64,000 bases of DNA from Cytobacillus sp. IB215665 (GCF_033963835.1 NZ_JAXBME010000009.1:1-64000); one strand, 5' to 3'. Positions 51,362 to 61,130 are shown, numbered from the stretch's first letter. Made by a program: numbers and translations. The notes: generated by a model not told the origin, from the sequence alone.

Positions 51362-51402
51362 CAGCCGATGTTACTGTTTTAGCAAACACATCGGCTGTTT
51401 TC
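51362..51402 (+). terminator. Terminator of the ABC exporter operon
   Basis: CAGCCGATGT and ACATCGGCTG form a perfect 10-bp stem followed by TTTTC. Confidence 0.85.
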
Positions 51403-51546
51403 AAATTAGAAAATCGTGACATCTTTTCTTCTGTAAAATGATGATGAACATATAATCGATTATTGACATAAATATTAAAATCATAATTTACAAAATAACC
51501 AATCAATTAAAGTACATAATCTATATTTTTTCGCCAATTCAGAGAA

Positions 51547-52377
51547 TTAGCCTAACAACTTCTCTTCATTAAGAATTGACTGTACGATATGCGATGATGA
51601 ATTTTCAAATAAGGAAAAATAATTAAGAGGAGTTCTTTTCGGAAAAAGCTGTTTTTGAATTTCTTTTGGAGATAACCCTTTTGCGTGAAGTGTAAGTACT
51701 TTATGTTGAATATCTTCCAAATAGGCTAACTTTATTGCAATTTTATTTCTACCATCCTCAAGCATACCTGCATGTGAGCAAAACATTGTTGTAAAATCGT
51801 ACGTTAATATTTTTTTCATAGATTCGATTAATACAGGAACAGATTCAAACGCAAACATGGATTTTGGTCGTGACATTAAGTAAAGATCGCCACTAAATAA
51901 CCAACCAGTATCCTTGTTAAATAAGACAACATGATCGTGAGCATGGCCTGGGGTATGAATGACTTCAAATTTATATTTCTCTGTTTCAATTATTGGAGGG
52001 ATTGCTTGAGGTGTAAAAGGCTTCCTATTCCCCCAAAACAACCTTCTATACAACGGTATAGGTTTTACGTGCGTGCAGTCATCTATACCTGATTCGTGAA
52101 CATACATCGGCACATCATAATGATCTTGTATCCATTTCGATAACCCTGTATGATCTTCATGATGATGAGTATGAACAACTTGTGTAAAAGGTATCGTTTT
52201 TATATGTGATTTTAGTACATTCTCAATGCTGCTAGGACCAGTATCAATTAACAGTCCATCAACAAAGTATAAATAGCTTTTTAGCTTGACGTTCATAAAA
52301 GATACAGTGGATTGGACTATTTTTACTCCTTGATGTTCAAAATGAGTTAGCACCTTTTTCATTCCTTTCAAATCCAT
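51547..52377 (-). CDS. MBL-fold metallo-hydrolase
   Basis: This 276-residue metallo-beta-lactamase-fold enzyme carries HHHEDH at 71-76 (the HxHxDH zinc motif), HTPGHAHDHVVL near 135 and SGDLYL near 156, with a C-terminal helical stretch. It is a stand-alone cytoplasmic hydrolase of unknown substrate. The start is uncertain, since ATGs at 52377 and 52362 are both possible and neither has a strong ribosome binding site. Confidence 0.85.
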   Translation of the reverse strand: MDLKGMKKVLTHFEHQGVKIVQSTVSFMNVKLKSYLYFVDGLLIDTGPSSIENVLKSHIKTIPFTQVVHTHHHEDHTGLSKWIQDHYDVPMYVHESGIDDCTHVKPIPLYRRLFWGNRKPFTPQAIPPIIETEKYKFEVIHTPGHAHDHVVLFNKDTGWLFSGDLYLMSRPKSMFAFESVPVLIESMKKILTYDFTTMFCSHAGMLEDGRNKIAIKLAYLEDIQHKVLTLHAKGLSPKEIQKQLFPKRTPLNYFSLFENSSSHIVQSILNEEKLLG

Positions 52378-52527
52378 CTTTTTATAATAGTATAATTTAT
52401 TTAATAAAATACTGACAAGTAATTTTTAGATAATTATGAATTTTAGTTATGAAATATAATTTTATAATAAACATAAGAATGACAAACTATTATGCTAGTC
52501 AAATATCTTAGTGAATGATTGATGATA

Positions 52528-52850
52528 CACGACGTACTAGAGCCCTTTTAATAGATTTGACTGATAAAACAAGATAAAAAAATTAAAGGTGAAGTACTTC
52601 AAGATGACAATATAAAAATTCCTCATGTATGCTCAGGTCAAAATAAAAATGACCAGCAAGACGCCTTGGGATATACAAAAGTAAAAAGGATGCATTCACA
52701 AATTTTAGAACAATTCTTTCCACCTTGGGTTGTTTGAGTTGGACAATGCTTTAAAGAGAGCAAGAGAATTAAATATTGATACGGAGGGGTTAGTAGGCAC
52801 AGAAATAATAAATTTGGTCAATGCGCAAACGAGCGAGAAGGAATTTTAGT
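52528..52850 (+). pseudogene. Remnant of an unidentified gene
   Basis: Several plus-strand frames give protein-like stretches broken by stops: RALLIDLTDKTR near 52545, IKGEVLQDDNIKIPHVCSG at about 52577 ending in EQFFPPWVV, then DNALKRARELNIDTEG to a stop at 52850. No single open frame links them, and no family is recognised. It looks like a decayed gene. The remaining bases of 52378-52976 are AT-rich with a hairpin at 52866-52898. Confidence 0.35.
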
Positions 52851-52865
52851 AAAGAGCAGAAAGAA

Positions 52866-52900
52866 AAAAGGATAGAAAAAGCAGCAAATAATGTGCTTCT
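52866..52900. terminator. Hairpin between the decayed gene and terC
   Basis: AAGGATAGA and TCTATCCTT pair over 9 bp, with an inner AAGCA/TGCTT stem. It could end transcription from either side; on the minus strand it lies downstream of terC. Confidence 0.6.
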
Positions 52901-52976
52901 TCTATCCTTCTATTATATCTAATCACTTCCGCTAAACCGCAATGCTCACCGTTAAGCAATCAAATATTTTTGCTTA

Positions 52977-53741
52977 TTATTCCCCTAGTTCAGTTCCTTC
53001 AGTATTACTTCTTACGTCAGCCTGTTTACCACTTCTTCTAACATAATGAATAATGAAGGTAACACCGAATACCGCTAATAAAATTCCAAAAAACAGTCCT
53101 TCCTCGACATGGATGCCTAAAGTGGCAGCAGCGAGCATTTTTAGACCGATAATGGCAATTAATACAAATGCAGCTGTTTCAAGCTCAGGTATACGCTCTA
53201 TAAGCGCTAAAAATACTTGAGCAATACCACGCATCATTAATACGCCTAACATACCACCGATAAAAATAACCCAAATCTCACTCGAGACACCAAAAGCAGC
53301 TATAACACTATCAATACTAAAAGCGATGTCCATGAGCTCCACAGCAAGCACTGTTCTCCAAAAGCCCATTTTCTTGTTTTTCACTTTTTTTTCGTTATGC
53401 TTCTTAATAAAGTGAGAAATCGCAAGCCAAAGCAAATATGCTCCACCGAGAATTTTTACCCACGTAATTTTAATTAAAATGACACCTAAGCCAATCGCAA
53501 GGAAGCGGAACACATATGCACCAAGAATACCATAGAATAAAGCTTTCTTCTTTTGTTTTTCAGGAAGGTGTTTAACCATAACCGCTAAAACTAACGCATT
53601 ATCAGCCGATAAAATACCTTCTAAAATAATTAAACTACCGATAATAGTCCAATTAGTAGGGTCTGATACGACTTGTTTAATTGCTTCTAGTGAAAAAAAT
53701 GATGCATAGCTATTAAATATTTCTTGAAAAAATTCTATCAT
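52977..53741 (-). CDS. TerC-family integral membrane protein
   Basis: This 254-residue protein has seven hydrophobic segments and the TerC signature ILSADNALVLAVMVKHLP near residues 43-60, plus AVELMDIAFSIDSVIAAFG near 133 with the two conserved Asp-rich membrane motifs. TerC proteins of the YkoY/YceF type are implicated in manganese export and metalation of secreted proteins. The yybP-ykoY riboswitch that precedes some relatives was not found upstream here. Confidence 0.93.
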   Translation of the reverse strand: MIEFFQEIFNSYASFFSLEAIKQVVSDPTNWTIIGSLIILEGILSADNALVLAVMVKHLPEKQKKKALFYGILGAYVFRFLAIGLGVILIKITWVKILGGAYLLWLAISHFIKKHNEKKVKNKKMGFWRTVLAVELMDIAFSIDSVIAAFGVSSEIWVIFIGGMLGVLMMRGIAQVFLALIERIPELETAAFVLIAIIGLKMLAAATLGIHVEEGLFFGILLAVFGVTFIIHYVRRSGKQADVRSNTEGTELGE

Positions 53742-54057
53742 AAAGCTTCATTTTCCCCTTCAATTACGATCTTATCGATCTTAATAATATATCCATTGTA
53801 ACTTTTGCTAGATTGTATGATTTAACTCTAGTACAAAAAATCTTACTAGGTTTTTATTTGTATCTCTCTTTTTTAATTGGATATGTTAAAGCTCACAAAT
53901 TTTAATTATAATCGTTTCTTACATGTAAGTAAATAAATACTCCGAACCATACTTGCATGATCATTATCTATATAGCTAAGCTTTAAAGTAATAGAAGATA
54001 ATAATAAAGGTCTATCCCATTCTCAACATTTCTTATAGACTACGTTAAACAGCATAA

Positions 54058-54084
54058 ATCAGGTGGCTAGTTTCTCCACCTGAT
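54058..54084. repeat. CAGGTGG-type hairpin upstream of terC
   Basis: ATCAGGTGG and CCACCTGAT form a perfect 9-bp stem with a 9-nt loop. The same stem is found at 27758-27787 and a variant at 43361. Nothing else is seen in 53742-54157. Confidence 0.6.
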
Positions 54085-54157
54085 CTTGTACTTTCAATAA
54101 ATATGAGTGACTTGCTCTATAATCAAGGTATAAACACAATATCACATCTTTGTCCTA

Positions 54158-54319
54158 GGCTCTTTCCATAAACTTTGATGCTTTTATTAACAAATTTGTA
54201 CCATAAGAAGTGACTTTAAATTTTCGTCATCATTTTACAGTAGAAAAGATTCCACGAACGTTAGTGATAATTGTGTTTAGCTCTTATGGCGCAAAGCAAC
54301 ACTTAATACGAAAACAGCC
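54158..54319 (+). mobile_element. MITE-like copy downstream of ileS
   Basis: The 162-bp copy begins GGCTCTTTCCATAAACTTTG, contains AAAGATTCCACGAACGTTAG and ends ATACGAAAACAGCC. Flanking octamers TTGTCCTA and TTTTCCAT agree in 5 of 8 positions. It lies between terC and ileS, next to a short stretch (54326-54350) that matches the interior of the tandem array at 1-572. Confidence 0.8.
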
Positions 54320-54391
54320 TTTTCCATAAAACCTCTTATAGCTGTTCCGATTTTTTAAGGATAGCAACAGATTTCATTTTAGCTACCTATT

Positions 54392-57300
54392 TTACTTAAT
54401 AACAATTCGAGCCGTATCGTTTCCTACCTTTACTTCTTCATAATTTGTTAAGGATTCAACAAATTCAAGTTCGTTCACTAATAAGTTCTCACGTAATAAA
54501 TGTTCAAAGCTATTCACTGCTTGTAGCGTTTCATCGTCAAGCTGCAGTGAAATATCGATTCTTTTTTCAACAGGCAACAATAATTTCTTGCGATATTCTT
54601 GAACCGCACGAATGAGTTCACGAACTTTCCCTTCATGTAAAAGCTCAGTTGTTAATTGTGTGTCCATAAGAACCGTAACTAAAGCCCCTTCTGCCATTTG
54701 ATATTCGCCAACTGTTGATTTTTCAACAATGATATCCTCTAAACTTACCTCAAACTTATTACCATCCACTTCCACAGTAAGTTCTTTCGTTTCTAACAGG
54801 TCTGCCACTTCATTTGCTGATTGACTTTGAAGATGCTGATGAATGTGACTACTGTATTTGCCATATTTAGAGCCAGCTTTTTTAAAATTCAACTTTAAGG
54901 AATAATGAAAATATTGACTCTCATCACTCTCATTCATAATCACTTTAACATTTAATTCTTCTTTAATGATGTCAGTGTGACTTTGTAACCGTGTGAACTT
55001 CTCATCTTTGGTCATGATAATAAGCTGTTGAAGTGGCTGTTTCACTTTCAATCCTGCATTATTCCGAGCTTGCCTTCCGAGTTCTACAATTTGGCGTGTT
55101 GCATCCATTTCAAGTTCAAGCTGATTATTAATGATTGTTTCTTCCACTACAGGATAATCGCTTAAGTGCACACTTTCTCCTGTCAAGTTCTCAAAGACAT
55201 CATCAGCAACAAACGGAGTAAACGGAGCTAACAATTGACTGCTTTTCGTTAGCACTTCATAAAGCGTCGCATAAGCAGCTAGTTTATCATCGTCCATTCC
55301 TTCTCGCCAAAAACGGTGGCGCGATCTTCTTACATACCAATTGCTTACTTCATCAATAAAAGTACTCAATAACCTTGCAGCTAAGGTGAATTGATAATCG
55401 TCAACATACAACTTAACTTCTCGAATCGTACTATTTAAGCGAGATAACACCCAATAATCTAGGCTCGTATAGTGAACATTGGTAAATAAATCAGGTGAAA
55501 TTTGATCAATACTCGCATATAACGTATAAAAACTATGCACATTTACAAACGTGTCAACGAGTTTAGACTTAGCTTCCGCAACGACTGTTTTCGAAAAACG
55601 CTTTGAATTCCAAGGAGCACTATCTGCAATAAGCGCCCACCTTAACGCATCCGCACCAAATTCTTCAATTAATTCTAGCGGATCAAGAACATTCCCTTTA
55701 CTTTTAGACATCTTTTGGCCGTTTTCATCGAGAATATGACCGAGTGAAAGTACTCTTTTATATGGAGCTTTTCCTGTGAATAATGTTGAGATTGCTAACA
55801 AACTATAAAACCAACCTCTAGTTTGGTCGATACCTTCAGCAATAACATCAGCAGGAAATTGATCTTTAAACAATTCTCCGTTCTCAAATGGGTAATGGTG
55901 TTGAGCAAATGGCATTGAGCCACTGTCAAACCATACATCTACTACCTCTGGAGTACGGTTCATATTGCCCCCACAGCTTCGACATTCAACCTTCACATCG
56001 TCAACATAAGGTTTATGCAGTTCCAAATCTTTATCAACATGTTCTACACTATTCGCTTGCAACTCCTGAATGCTTTTTGGGACAAATTGTTGATCGCACT
56101 GTTCACATGTCCAAATGTTTAGAGGCGTTCCCCAATAACGATTTCTACTTATATTCCAATCAACAACATTTTCTAAAAATTTGCCGAACCTTCCGTGCTT
56201 CACATGTTCTGGGTGCCATATCACCTGTTCGTTATTACTGAGTAGGCGATCCTTCACAGCAGTCATTTTAATAAACCAGCTATCTGTCGCATAGTACAGT
56301 AACGGTGAGTCACACCTCCAACAAAAAGGATAGCTATGTTCATATTTTTGCTTATGAAACAAAAGATTGTTTGCTGCTAAATATTTGATAATATCTACAT
56401 CACAATCTTTAACAAACCTACCTGCAAACATCGGGAGGTCATCTGTGTAACGTCCTGATTCATTAACTACATTCACGAAACTTAACTCATATTGTTGTGC
56501 AGCGCGATAATCATCTTCTCCATATGCTGGTGCAATATGGACGACACCCGTTCCGTTACTATCAGTTACAAAATCCGCCTCAATAACAATATGACCTTTC
56601 TCTACAGGGATGTTGTCAAATGGCGCTTCATAAGCTACTCCTACTAGCTCATTCCCCTTCATTCGTGAAAGAAGTTGATAATTATCTTGTAGTACATTTT
56701 CAGCCAATGCTTCTGCTACGTAATATACCTCTTTGCCTTTTTTAGCTTTTACATAGGTTATTTGAGGATTAACAGCTAATGCAACATTTGCAGGAAGCGT
56801 CCAAGGTGTTGTCGTCCAACCAAGAAGATATTCATGTTCACGATTTTTTATAGGAAATTTGACAGTTACACTTAAATCCTTTACGTCTTTATACCCTTGT
56901 GCAACTTCATGGGAGCTTAACGATGTTTGGCAGCTAGGACAATATGGTGACACACGATGTCCTTTATATAAAAGGCCTTGCTCATGAACCGTTCCAAGAA
57001 TATGCCATACACTTTCGATATAACTATTTTCTAATGTCACATACGGATCCTCTACATCCACCCAATAACCAATTAGCTCTGTAAAGTTGCTCCATTGTTG
57101 TTCATAAGCAAATACACTTTCTTTACACTTGTTTATAAATTTTTCGATCCCATATTTTTCGATATCATGCTTACCCGATATTCCTAATTGCTTTTCAACA
57201 CCTAATTCTACAGGTAAGCCATGTGTATCCCATCCTGCTTTGCGTAACACTTTATATCCAGCCATCGTTTTATAACGTGCGACTAAATCTTTAATAACAC

Positions 57301-57481
57301 GACCTAATACGTGCCCTGCATGGGGTAAGCCATTTGCAGTGGGCGGTCCTTCGTAAAAAACAAAGCTTGTGCTTTCTTCTCTGTTGCTAATTGATTGTTT
57401 AAAAGTACCCTCTTTTTTCCAACGTTGTTGGACTCTCGTTTCTCTATCGCTTGCTTGTTCTTTCACATCAACCTTTCTCAC
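54392..57481 (-). CDS. ileS: Isoleucine-tRNA ligase, long (type 2-like) form
   Basis: This 1029-residue class I synthetase charges tRNA-Ile. It has an HxGH signature as HAGH (54-57), the editing domain with [16 protein letters not shown] near 225, KMSKS in [11 protein letters not shown] near 595 and the long C-terminal domain. It is about 100 residues longer than the usual bacterial IleRS and has CxxC pairs (CPSC, CRSCGG), as in the type 2 enzymes found in some Bacillus as a second copy. The start is GTG (57479-57481) with AAAGGAG. A T-box lies upstream. The HAGH order is canonical. Confidence 0.94.
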   Translation of the reverse strand: MRKVDVKEQASDRETRVQQRWKKEGTFKQSISNREESTSFVFYEGPPTANGLPHAGHVLGRVIKDLVARYKTMAGYKVLRKAGWDTHGLPVELGVEKQLGISGKHDIEKYGIEKFINKCKESVFAYEQQWSNFTELIGYWVDVEDPYVTLENSYIESVWHILGTVHEQGLLYKGHRVSPYCPSCQTSLSSHEVAQGYKDVKDLSVTVKFPIKNREHEYLLGWTTTPWTLPANVALAVNPQITYVKAKKGKEVYYVAEALAENVLQDNYQLLSRMKGNELVGVAYEAPFDNIPVEKGHIVIEADFVTDSNGTGVVHIAPAYGEDDYRAAQQYELSFVNVVNESGRYTDDLPMFAGRFVKDCDVDIIKYLAANNLLFHKQKYEHSYPFCWRCDSPLLYYATDSWFIKMTAVKDRLLSNNEQVIWHPEHVKHGRFGKFLENVVDWNISRNRYWGTPLNIWTCEQCDQQFVPKSIQELQANSVEHVDKDLELHKPYVDDVKVECRSCGGNMNRTPEVVDVWFDSGSMPFAQHHYPFENGELFKDQFPADVIAEGIDQTRGWFYSLLAISTLFTGKAPYKRVLSLGHILDENGQKMSKSKGNVLDPLELIEEFGADALRWALIADSAPWNSKRFSKTVVAEAKSKLVDTFVNVHSFYTLYASIDQISPDLFTNVHYTSLDYWVLSRLNSTIREVKLYVDDYQFTLAARLLSTFIDEVSNWYVRRSRHRFWREGMDDDKLAAYATLYEVLTKSSQLLAPFTPFVADDVFENLTGESVHLSDYPVVEETIINNQLELEMDATRQIVELGRQARNNAGLKVKQPLQQLIIMTKDEKFTRLQSHTDIIKEELNVKVIMNESDESQYFHYSLKLNFKKAGSKYGKYSSHIHQHLQSQSANEVADLLETKELTVEVDGNKFEVSLEDIIVEKSTVGEYQMAEGALVTVLMDTQLTTELLHEGKVRELIRAVQEYRKKLLLPVEKRIDISLQLDDETLQAVNSFEHLLRENLLVNELEFVESLTNYEEVKVGNDTARIVIK

Positions 57482-57502
57482 AGTACCACTCCTTTTAATT
57501 TT

Positions 57503-57744
57503 GGCTGTTCGTATTATTGTTTTCGCTTTGAAAGTTTCATGGCATCTTCATACCATGATTGACTGTTGTAATTTAATAAGGCTGTTTTCGCATTGATCGT
57601 TGCTTCCGTTCTTAGATTTTTAGGACCAATACTTCTAGAGTTCGTACCATCTTTTCTACTTCATACTGTCCATATTTAGTAAAAATAACAACAAAGCTTA
57701 TGAAAGAGCCTTTAATAAACGTAACAATGGATACGAAAAGAGCC
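57503..57744 (-). mobile_element. Older MITE-like copy interrupted by a second copy
   Basis: The older element begins GGCTGTTCGTATTATTG, carries a degenerate CATGGCATCTTC inside and ends CAATGGATACGAAAAGAGCC at 57744. A second element (57580-57710) has inserted near its right end. Removing that element plus one octamer leaves a normal right end. Confidence 0.8.
57580..57710 (-). mobile_element. MITE copy with a perfect 8-bp target duplication
   Basis: The 131-bp copy has ends beginning GGCTGTTTTCGCATTGATCG and ending CAAAGCTTATGAAAGAGCC, an imperfect inverted terminal repeat of about 25 bp. It is flanked directly on both sides by TTTAATAA (57572-57579 and 57711-57718). It carries the diagnostic GTTCGTACCATCTTTTC segment. 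It lies between the T-box and ileS, within the leader. Confidence 0.9.
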
Positions 57745-57753
57745 TAAAAGCAC

Positions 57754-57786
57754 ACAAAAAACCCCATCCCTATAAGGGACGGGGTA
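57754..57786 (-). terminator. T-box terminator of ileS
   Basis: On the minus strand ACCCCGTCCC, a short loop and GGGATGGGGT (with one G-U pair) are followed by TTTTTTG. This is the regulated terminator of the leader. Confidence 0.9.
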
Positions 57787-58017
57787 TCCGCGGTACCACC
57801 CTTTTTCTATCGACGCCGGTCAATAGCACTTAGCAACGTACAATCATACGTGTTCCTATTAACGGGGGAAATCCGTTCAAGCTTACTTCATTCAGCTTGA
57901 CTTCTCGGAGATGATTGTTCAACTAAAGTCCGAACGCTAGCTTTCAGCACCTACTAGCTCTCTGGAGGACGGTTCATTTAGTTTACTTGTTCTCGTCATC
58001 AAATTTTGTGTGCTTTT
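57754..58017 (-). promoter_or_regulatory. T-box leader, tRNA-Ile responsive
   Basis: On the minus strand the T-box core GGGTGGTACCGCGG (57788-57801) precedes the terminator. The Stem I part includes CCAGAGAGCTAG, GGTGCTGAAAGCTAGC and, further on, GAACAATCATCTCC, where ATC fits an isoleucine specifier codon. Uncharged tRNA-Ile should stabilise the antiterminator and switch on ileS. The end of the leader (57746-57759, AAAAGCACACAAAA) and its beginning (58004-58017) are exact inverted repeats. Confidence 0.93.
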
Positions 58018-58079
58018 ATTAAAAAGTATATTAATGGATATTTATTTTGGTGTCAAGAAATTTCTCATATACTTGCTGA

Positions 58080-58655
58080 TTAGCTAATGATGTCATCAAT
58101 AAGCCCATATTCCTTTGCTTCTTTTGCACTCATGAAATTGTCTCTATCTGTATCTCTAGACACTTTATCGAGTGATTGCCCTGTACGATCAGCAATGATT
58201 TGATTAATATGTGATCGAAGCTTGACAATTCGGTTAGCTGAAATTTCTATATCTGTCGCTTGACCTTTAGCACCTCCTAAAGGCTGATGAATCATGACTT
58301 CACTATTTGGAAGCGCATAACGTTTCCCTTTTGTTCCACCAAGTAAAAGCATTGCACCAAAGGATGCCGCCATACCAGTGCATATCGTTCGTACATCAGG
58401 TTGGATATATTGCATCGTATCAAAAATCGCAAAGCCTGCTGAAGTCGAACCACCTGGACTGTTAATATAGAGGGAAATATCTTTCTCTTCATCATTAGCT
58501 TGTAAAAATAATAGCTGTGCTACTACACTTTGAGCCATATGGTCATTGATTTCTTCACTAACCATAATAATACGATCCTTCAAAAGCCTTGAGTATATAT
58601 CATAGGAACGCTCTCCACGACTTGTTTGCTCAATGACATAAGGTATTGTACTCAT
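58080..58655 (-). CDS. clpP: ATP-dependent Clp protease proteolytic subunit, ClpP paralogue
   Basis: ClpP forms the barrel that degrades proteins delivered by ClpX or ClpC. The 191 residues contain the catalytic triad Ser98 (GMAASFGAM), His123 (VMIHQPLGG) and an Asp near 172 (DTDRDNF), all intact. Several positions ([25 protein letters not shown]) are closer to the second ClpP of the B. cereus group than to the main ClpP, so it is probably a paralogue rather than the sole enzyme. GGAGG precedes the ATG. Confidence 0.93.
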   Translation of the reverse strand: MSTIPYVIEQTSRGERSYDIYSRLLKDRIIMVSEEINDHMAQSVVAQLLFLQANDEEKDISLYINSPGGSTSAGFAIFDTMQYIQPDVRTICTGMAASFGAMLLLGGTKGKRYALPNSEVMIHQPLGGAKGQATDIEISANRIVKLRSHINQIIADRTGQSLDKVSRDTDRDNFMSAKEAKEYGLIDDIIS

Positions 58656-58680
58656 TTCTTTCCTCCATCATCATATTTAT

Positions 58681-59400
58681 CTATGCTGCCATAGAAACTA
58701 TGCCTGCCCGAGAGGATATTGGACGTATCAACTTACTATTACATACAGGCTTTTCACTATCACTACTTAGAGAATCAATACTTGGAATCACGCGGATAAG
58801 TATTTCAGGATCTTGCATTTTTAATGACAAATAAAAAGAAGTGATTAACTGTTCTTGTTCTTGCTCTGGCCATAAGCAATGAACTAGTGACAATGGGTCA
58901 TCAAGTGAAATGTTTTTTATCCGCTTTTTTCCACGATGAAGTATACTTTTAACAGCCGTTTCTGTCGTTGTTAAAATGTTTGCAATTTCAGTAATTTGAT
59001 ATTGAAATGCTTCCTTTAAGATAAAAACGACCGCTTGCTTCGGTGTTAATTTTGACACTAATTTTTGGATGATATCTAAAGAATGCTCTAAGTGATCAAC
59101 GTCAGTAACTATCGTTTCCGGAGTAGATTCAATTGTTTCACGCTGTCTTTTTCGACAACTATCAATCCATTGATGATAAGCTATTTTATTTAACAATGCG
59201 GAATTCACATCAGGCAAATCCTTATACCGCTGAAGTGCTTTGAGCAAAGTTTCTTGTACAAGGTCATCCCCATCCCAACTATTTTGAGAAAGAAAATAAC
59301 AGTATTTTGTTAGCTTCTCATAATTCTTTTCTAATTCATTTAATGACAAGGCTGTATGTTGATCGTCCAAGTTCGTGCAAGATTTAGCATTTGTGTACAC
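58681..59400 (-). CDS. ECF-type sigma factor with a C-terminal extension
   Basis: The 239-residue protein has sigma region 2 (KLTKYCYFLSQNSWDGDDLVQETLLKALQRY) and region 4 (LTPKQAVVFILKEAFQYQITEIANIL followed by TTTETAVKSILHRGKKRIKNI). After region 4 a 75-residue tail includes LITSFYLSLKMQDPEILIRVI, similar to the start of the SnoaL-like domain in ECF41/SigJ-type sigma factors but too short to be complete. The GTG at 59400 has AAGGAGG correctly spaced and is chosen over the extended frame to 59421. No anti-sigma factor gene is adjacent. Confidence 0.85.
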   Translation of the reverse strand: MYTNAKSCTNLDDQHTALSLNELEKNYEKLTKYCYFLSQNSWDGDDLVQETLLKALQRYKDLPDVNSALLNKIAYHQWIDSCRKRQRETIESTPETIVTDVDHLEHSLDIIQKLVSKLTPKQAVVFILKEAFQYQITEIANILTTTETAVKSILHRGKKRIKNISLDDPLSLVHCLWPEQEQEQLITSFYLSLKMQDPEILIRVIPSIDSLSSDSEKPVCNSKLIRPISSRAGIVSMAA

Positions 59401-59640
59401 ATCTACTCCTCCTTTTTGCACCTCTCAATATATAAAACGAATAACGATAAAAAAAAGATACGGCTAAAAAAATTTTTCTTGCCTTTTTTCAATAAACTTG
59501 AAAGCAAGATGATGAATTACAAGTATTTACTAACAACATTACAGTTAAACAAAGGTAATCCTCCTAGCTTAGTATTCTCTTTTAAAGTACGTTTCACCAT
59601 TAGTCATTATTCGATCATCGACATCCCATTATTTTACCAA

Positions 59641-59690
59641 TTTACATTTTATTTACTAAATGTTAGTAATTTATCAATACCTCTTTTACA
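59641..59690 (+). promoter_or_regulatory. Five-repeat PhoP box before the alkaline phosphatase gene
   Basis: Hexamers TTTACA (59641), TTTACT (59652), TTAGTA (59663), TCAATA (59674) and TTTACA (59685) recur exactly every 11 bp and each fits at least 5 of 6 positions of the B. subtilis PhoP repeat TT(A/T/C)A(C/T)A. The last one ends 14 bp before a -10-like TATTAT (59705-59710). The gap 59401-59640 is AT-rich and holds nothing else recognisable. Confidence 0.75.
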
Positions 59691-59741
59691 TTTTTCTCTT
59701 AAACTATTATGTGATCAAACATATAGGGAGGAAATAATGTT

Positions 59742-61124
59742 ATGAAAAAATGGAATTGGAAGAAGTCACTGTTACCTGTGGCACTTGTTAGTACATTAAC
59801 AGTAAGCAGTATCGGTCTTTTGCATGGTGAAGAAAAAGTTGTTAATGCAGCCTCATCAAAAAATGGCAAAGTAAAGAATGTGATCTTTATGGTCGGTGAC
59901 GGAATGGGTGTTCCTTATATGACAGCTCTTCGTTATATGAATGATAATCCAGACACAGAGCAATATGAAAAAACTGCTTTTGATCCATATTTAGTAGGAT
60001 TACAAACTACATACCCAGACGATCATGAAGAAAATGTTGTTGATTCTGCTGCAGCTGCAACAGCAATGTCTGGTGGTATAAAAACATATAATGGCGCTAT
60101 TGCTGTAGATAATGATAAATCAGATGTAAAAACAGTTCTTGAGCAAGCAAAAGAAGGTGGTATGGCAACAGGGTTAGTAGCTACATCACAAATCAATCAT
60201 GCTACACCAGCCGCATATGCTGCTCACGATGAATCTAGAAAGAATTACGATCAAATCGCGGATGATTATTATGATGACCTCATTAACGAAGAGCATAAAG
60301 TGGACGTTTTGCTCGGAGGCGGTACATCATACTTCGATCGCGAAGACCGCAACTTAACTAAGCTATTCCAAAAGGATGGATATAGTTATGTTACAACACG
60401 TGATGAATTGTTAAAAGATAAAAATGACCAAATCCTAGGTTTATTTGCTCCGAAAGGTATGGACAAAATGATTGACCGTACTGCTGATATTCCTTCTTTA
60501 CAAGATATGACAAAAACAGCAATTGAGCGCTTAAGCAAGGATAAAGACGGCTTTTTCTTAATGGTAGAAGGCAGTCAAATAGATTGGGCGGGTCACGATA
60601 ATGATATCGTCGCAGCCATGAGTGAAATGCAAGATTTTGAAAATGCCTTTAAAGAAGTGATTGAGTTTGCTAAAAAAGATGGTGACACACTTGTTGTTGT
60701 GACAGCTGACCATTCAACTGGAGGATTCTCTATCGGAGCTAACGGTGTTTATAACTTCTTCGTTGAGCCGATCAATGCATTTAAGAAAACTCCTGATTAC
60801 ATTGCTAATGAAATTGTTGAAGGACTAGAAGTAGAAAAAGCCTTAAGCAAGTACATTGATTTAGAATTAACTGAAGAAGAAATACAATCTGTAAAAACTG
60901 CTGCTAATGCTGAAGAAGATACATTTACTGTTATTGACAATGCTATCGAAGTTATTGTAAATACTCGTTCTCTATCTGGCTGGACGACAGGTGGACATAC
61001 TGGTGAAGAAGTGCCAGTATATGCATATGGTCCTCAAAAGGAATTATTTGCAGGCTTCATTGACAATACAGACCACGGAAAAATCATTGCTGAATTATTA
61101 GAAGATAAGAACAAGAAAAAGTAG
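59742..61124 (+). CDS. Secreted alkaline phosphatase
   Basis: This 460-residue phosphomonoesterase has a signal peptide (basic start, hydrophobic 10-26, cleavage near VNA/AS, residues 35-37). The first metal ligand is D53 (FMVGDGMG), the nucleophile is S102 in VVDSAAAATAM, and downstream metal-binding segments EGSQIDWAGHDND, TADHSTGG and TGGHTGEEVP are all present. It is a PhoA/PhoB-type enzyme that frees phosphate outside the cell. GGGAGG is 10 bases upstream. Its Pho box suggests control by PhoP-PhoR. Confidence 0.95.
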   Translation: MKKWNWKKSLLPVALVSTLTVSSIGLLHGEEKVVNAASSKNGKVKNVIFMVGDGMGVPYMTALRYMNDNPDTEQYEKTAFDPYLVGLQTTYPDDHEENVVDSAAAATAMSGGIKTYNGAIAVDNDKSDVKTVLEQAKEGGMATGLVATSQINHATPAAYAAHDESRKNYDQIADDYYDDLINEEHKVDVLLGGGTSYFDREDRNLTKLFQKDGYSYVTTRDELLKDKNDQILGLFAPKGMDKMIDRTADIPSLQDMTKTAIERLSKDKDGFFLMVEGSQIDWAGHDNDIVAAMSEMQDFENAFKEVIEFAKKDGDTLVVVTADHSTGGFSIGANGVYNFFVEPINAFKKTPDYIANEIVEGLEVEKALSKYIDLELTEEEIQSVKTAANAEEDTFTVIDNAIEVIVNTRSLSGWTTGGHTGEEVPVYAYGPQKELFAGFIDNTDHGKIIAELLEDKNKKK

Positions 61125-61130
61125 GTTTTA

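Noticed and set aside
53742..53830. Possible yybP-ykoY manganese riboswitch before terC
   Set aside because: The typical sequence is not present.
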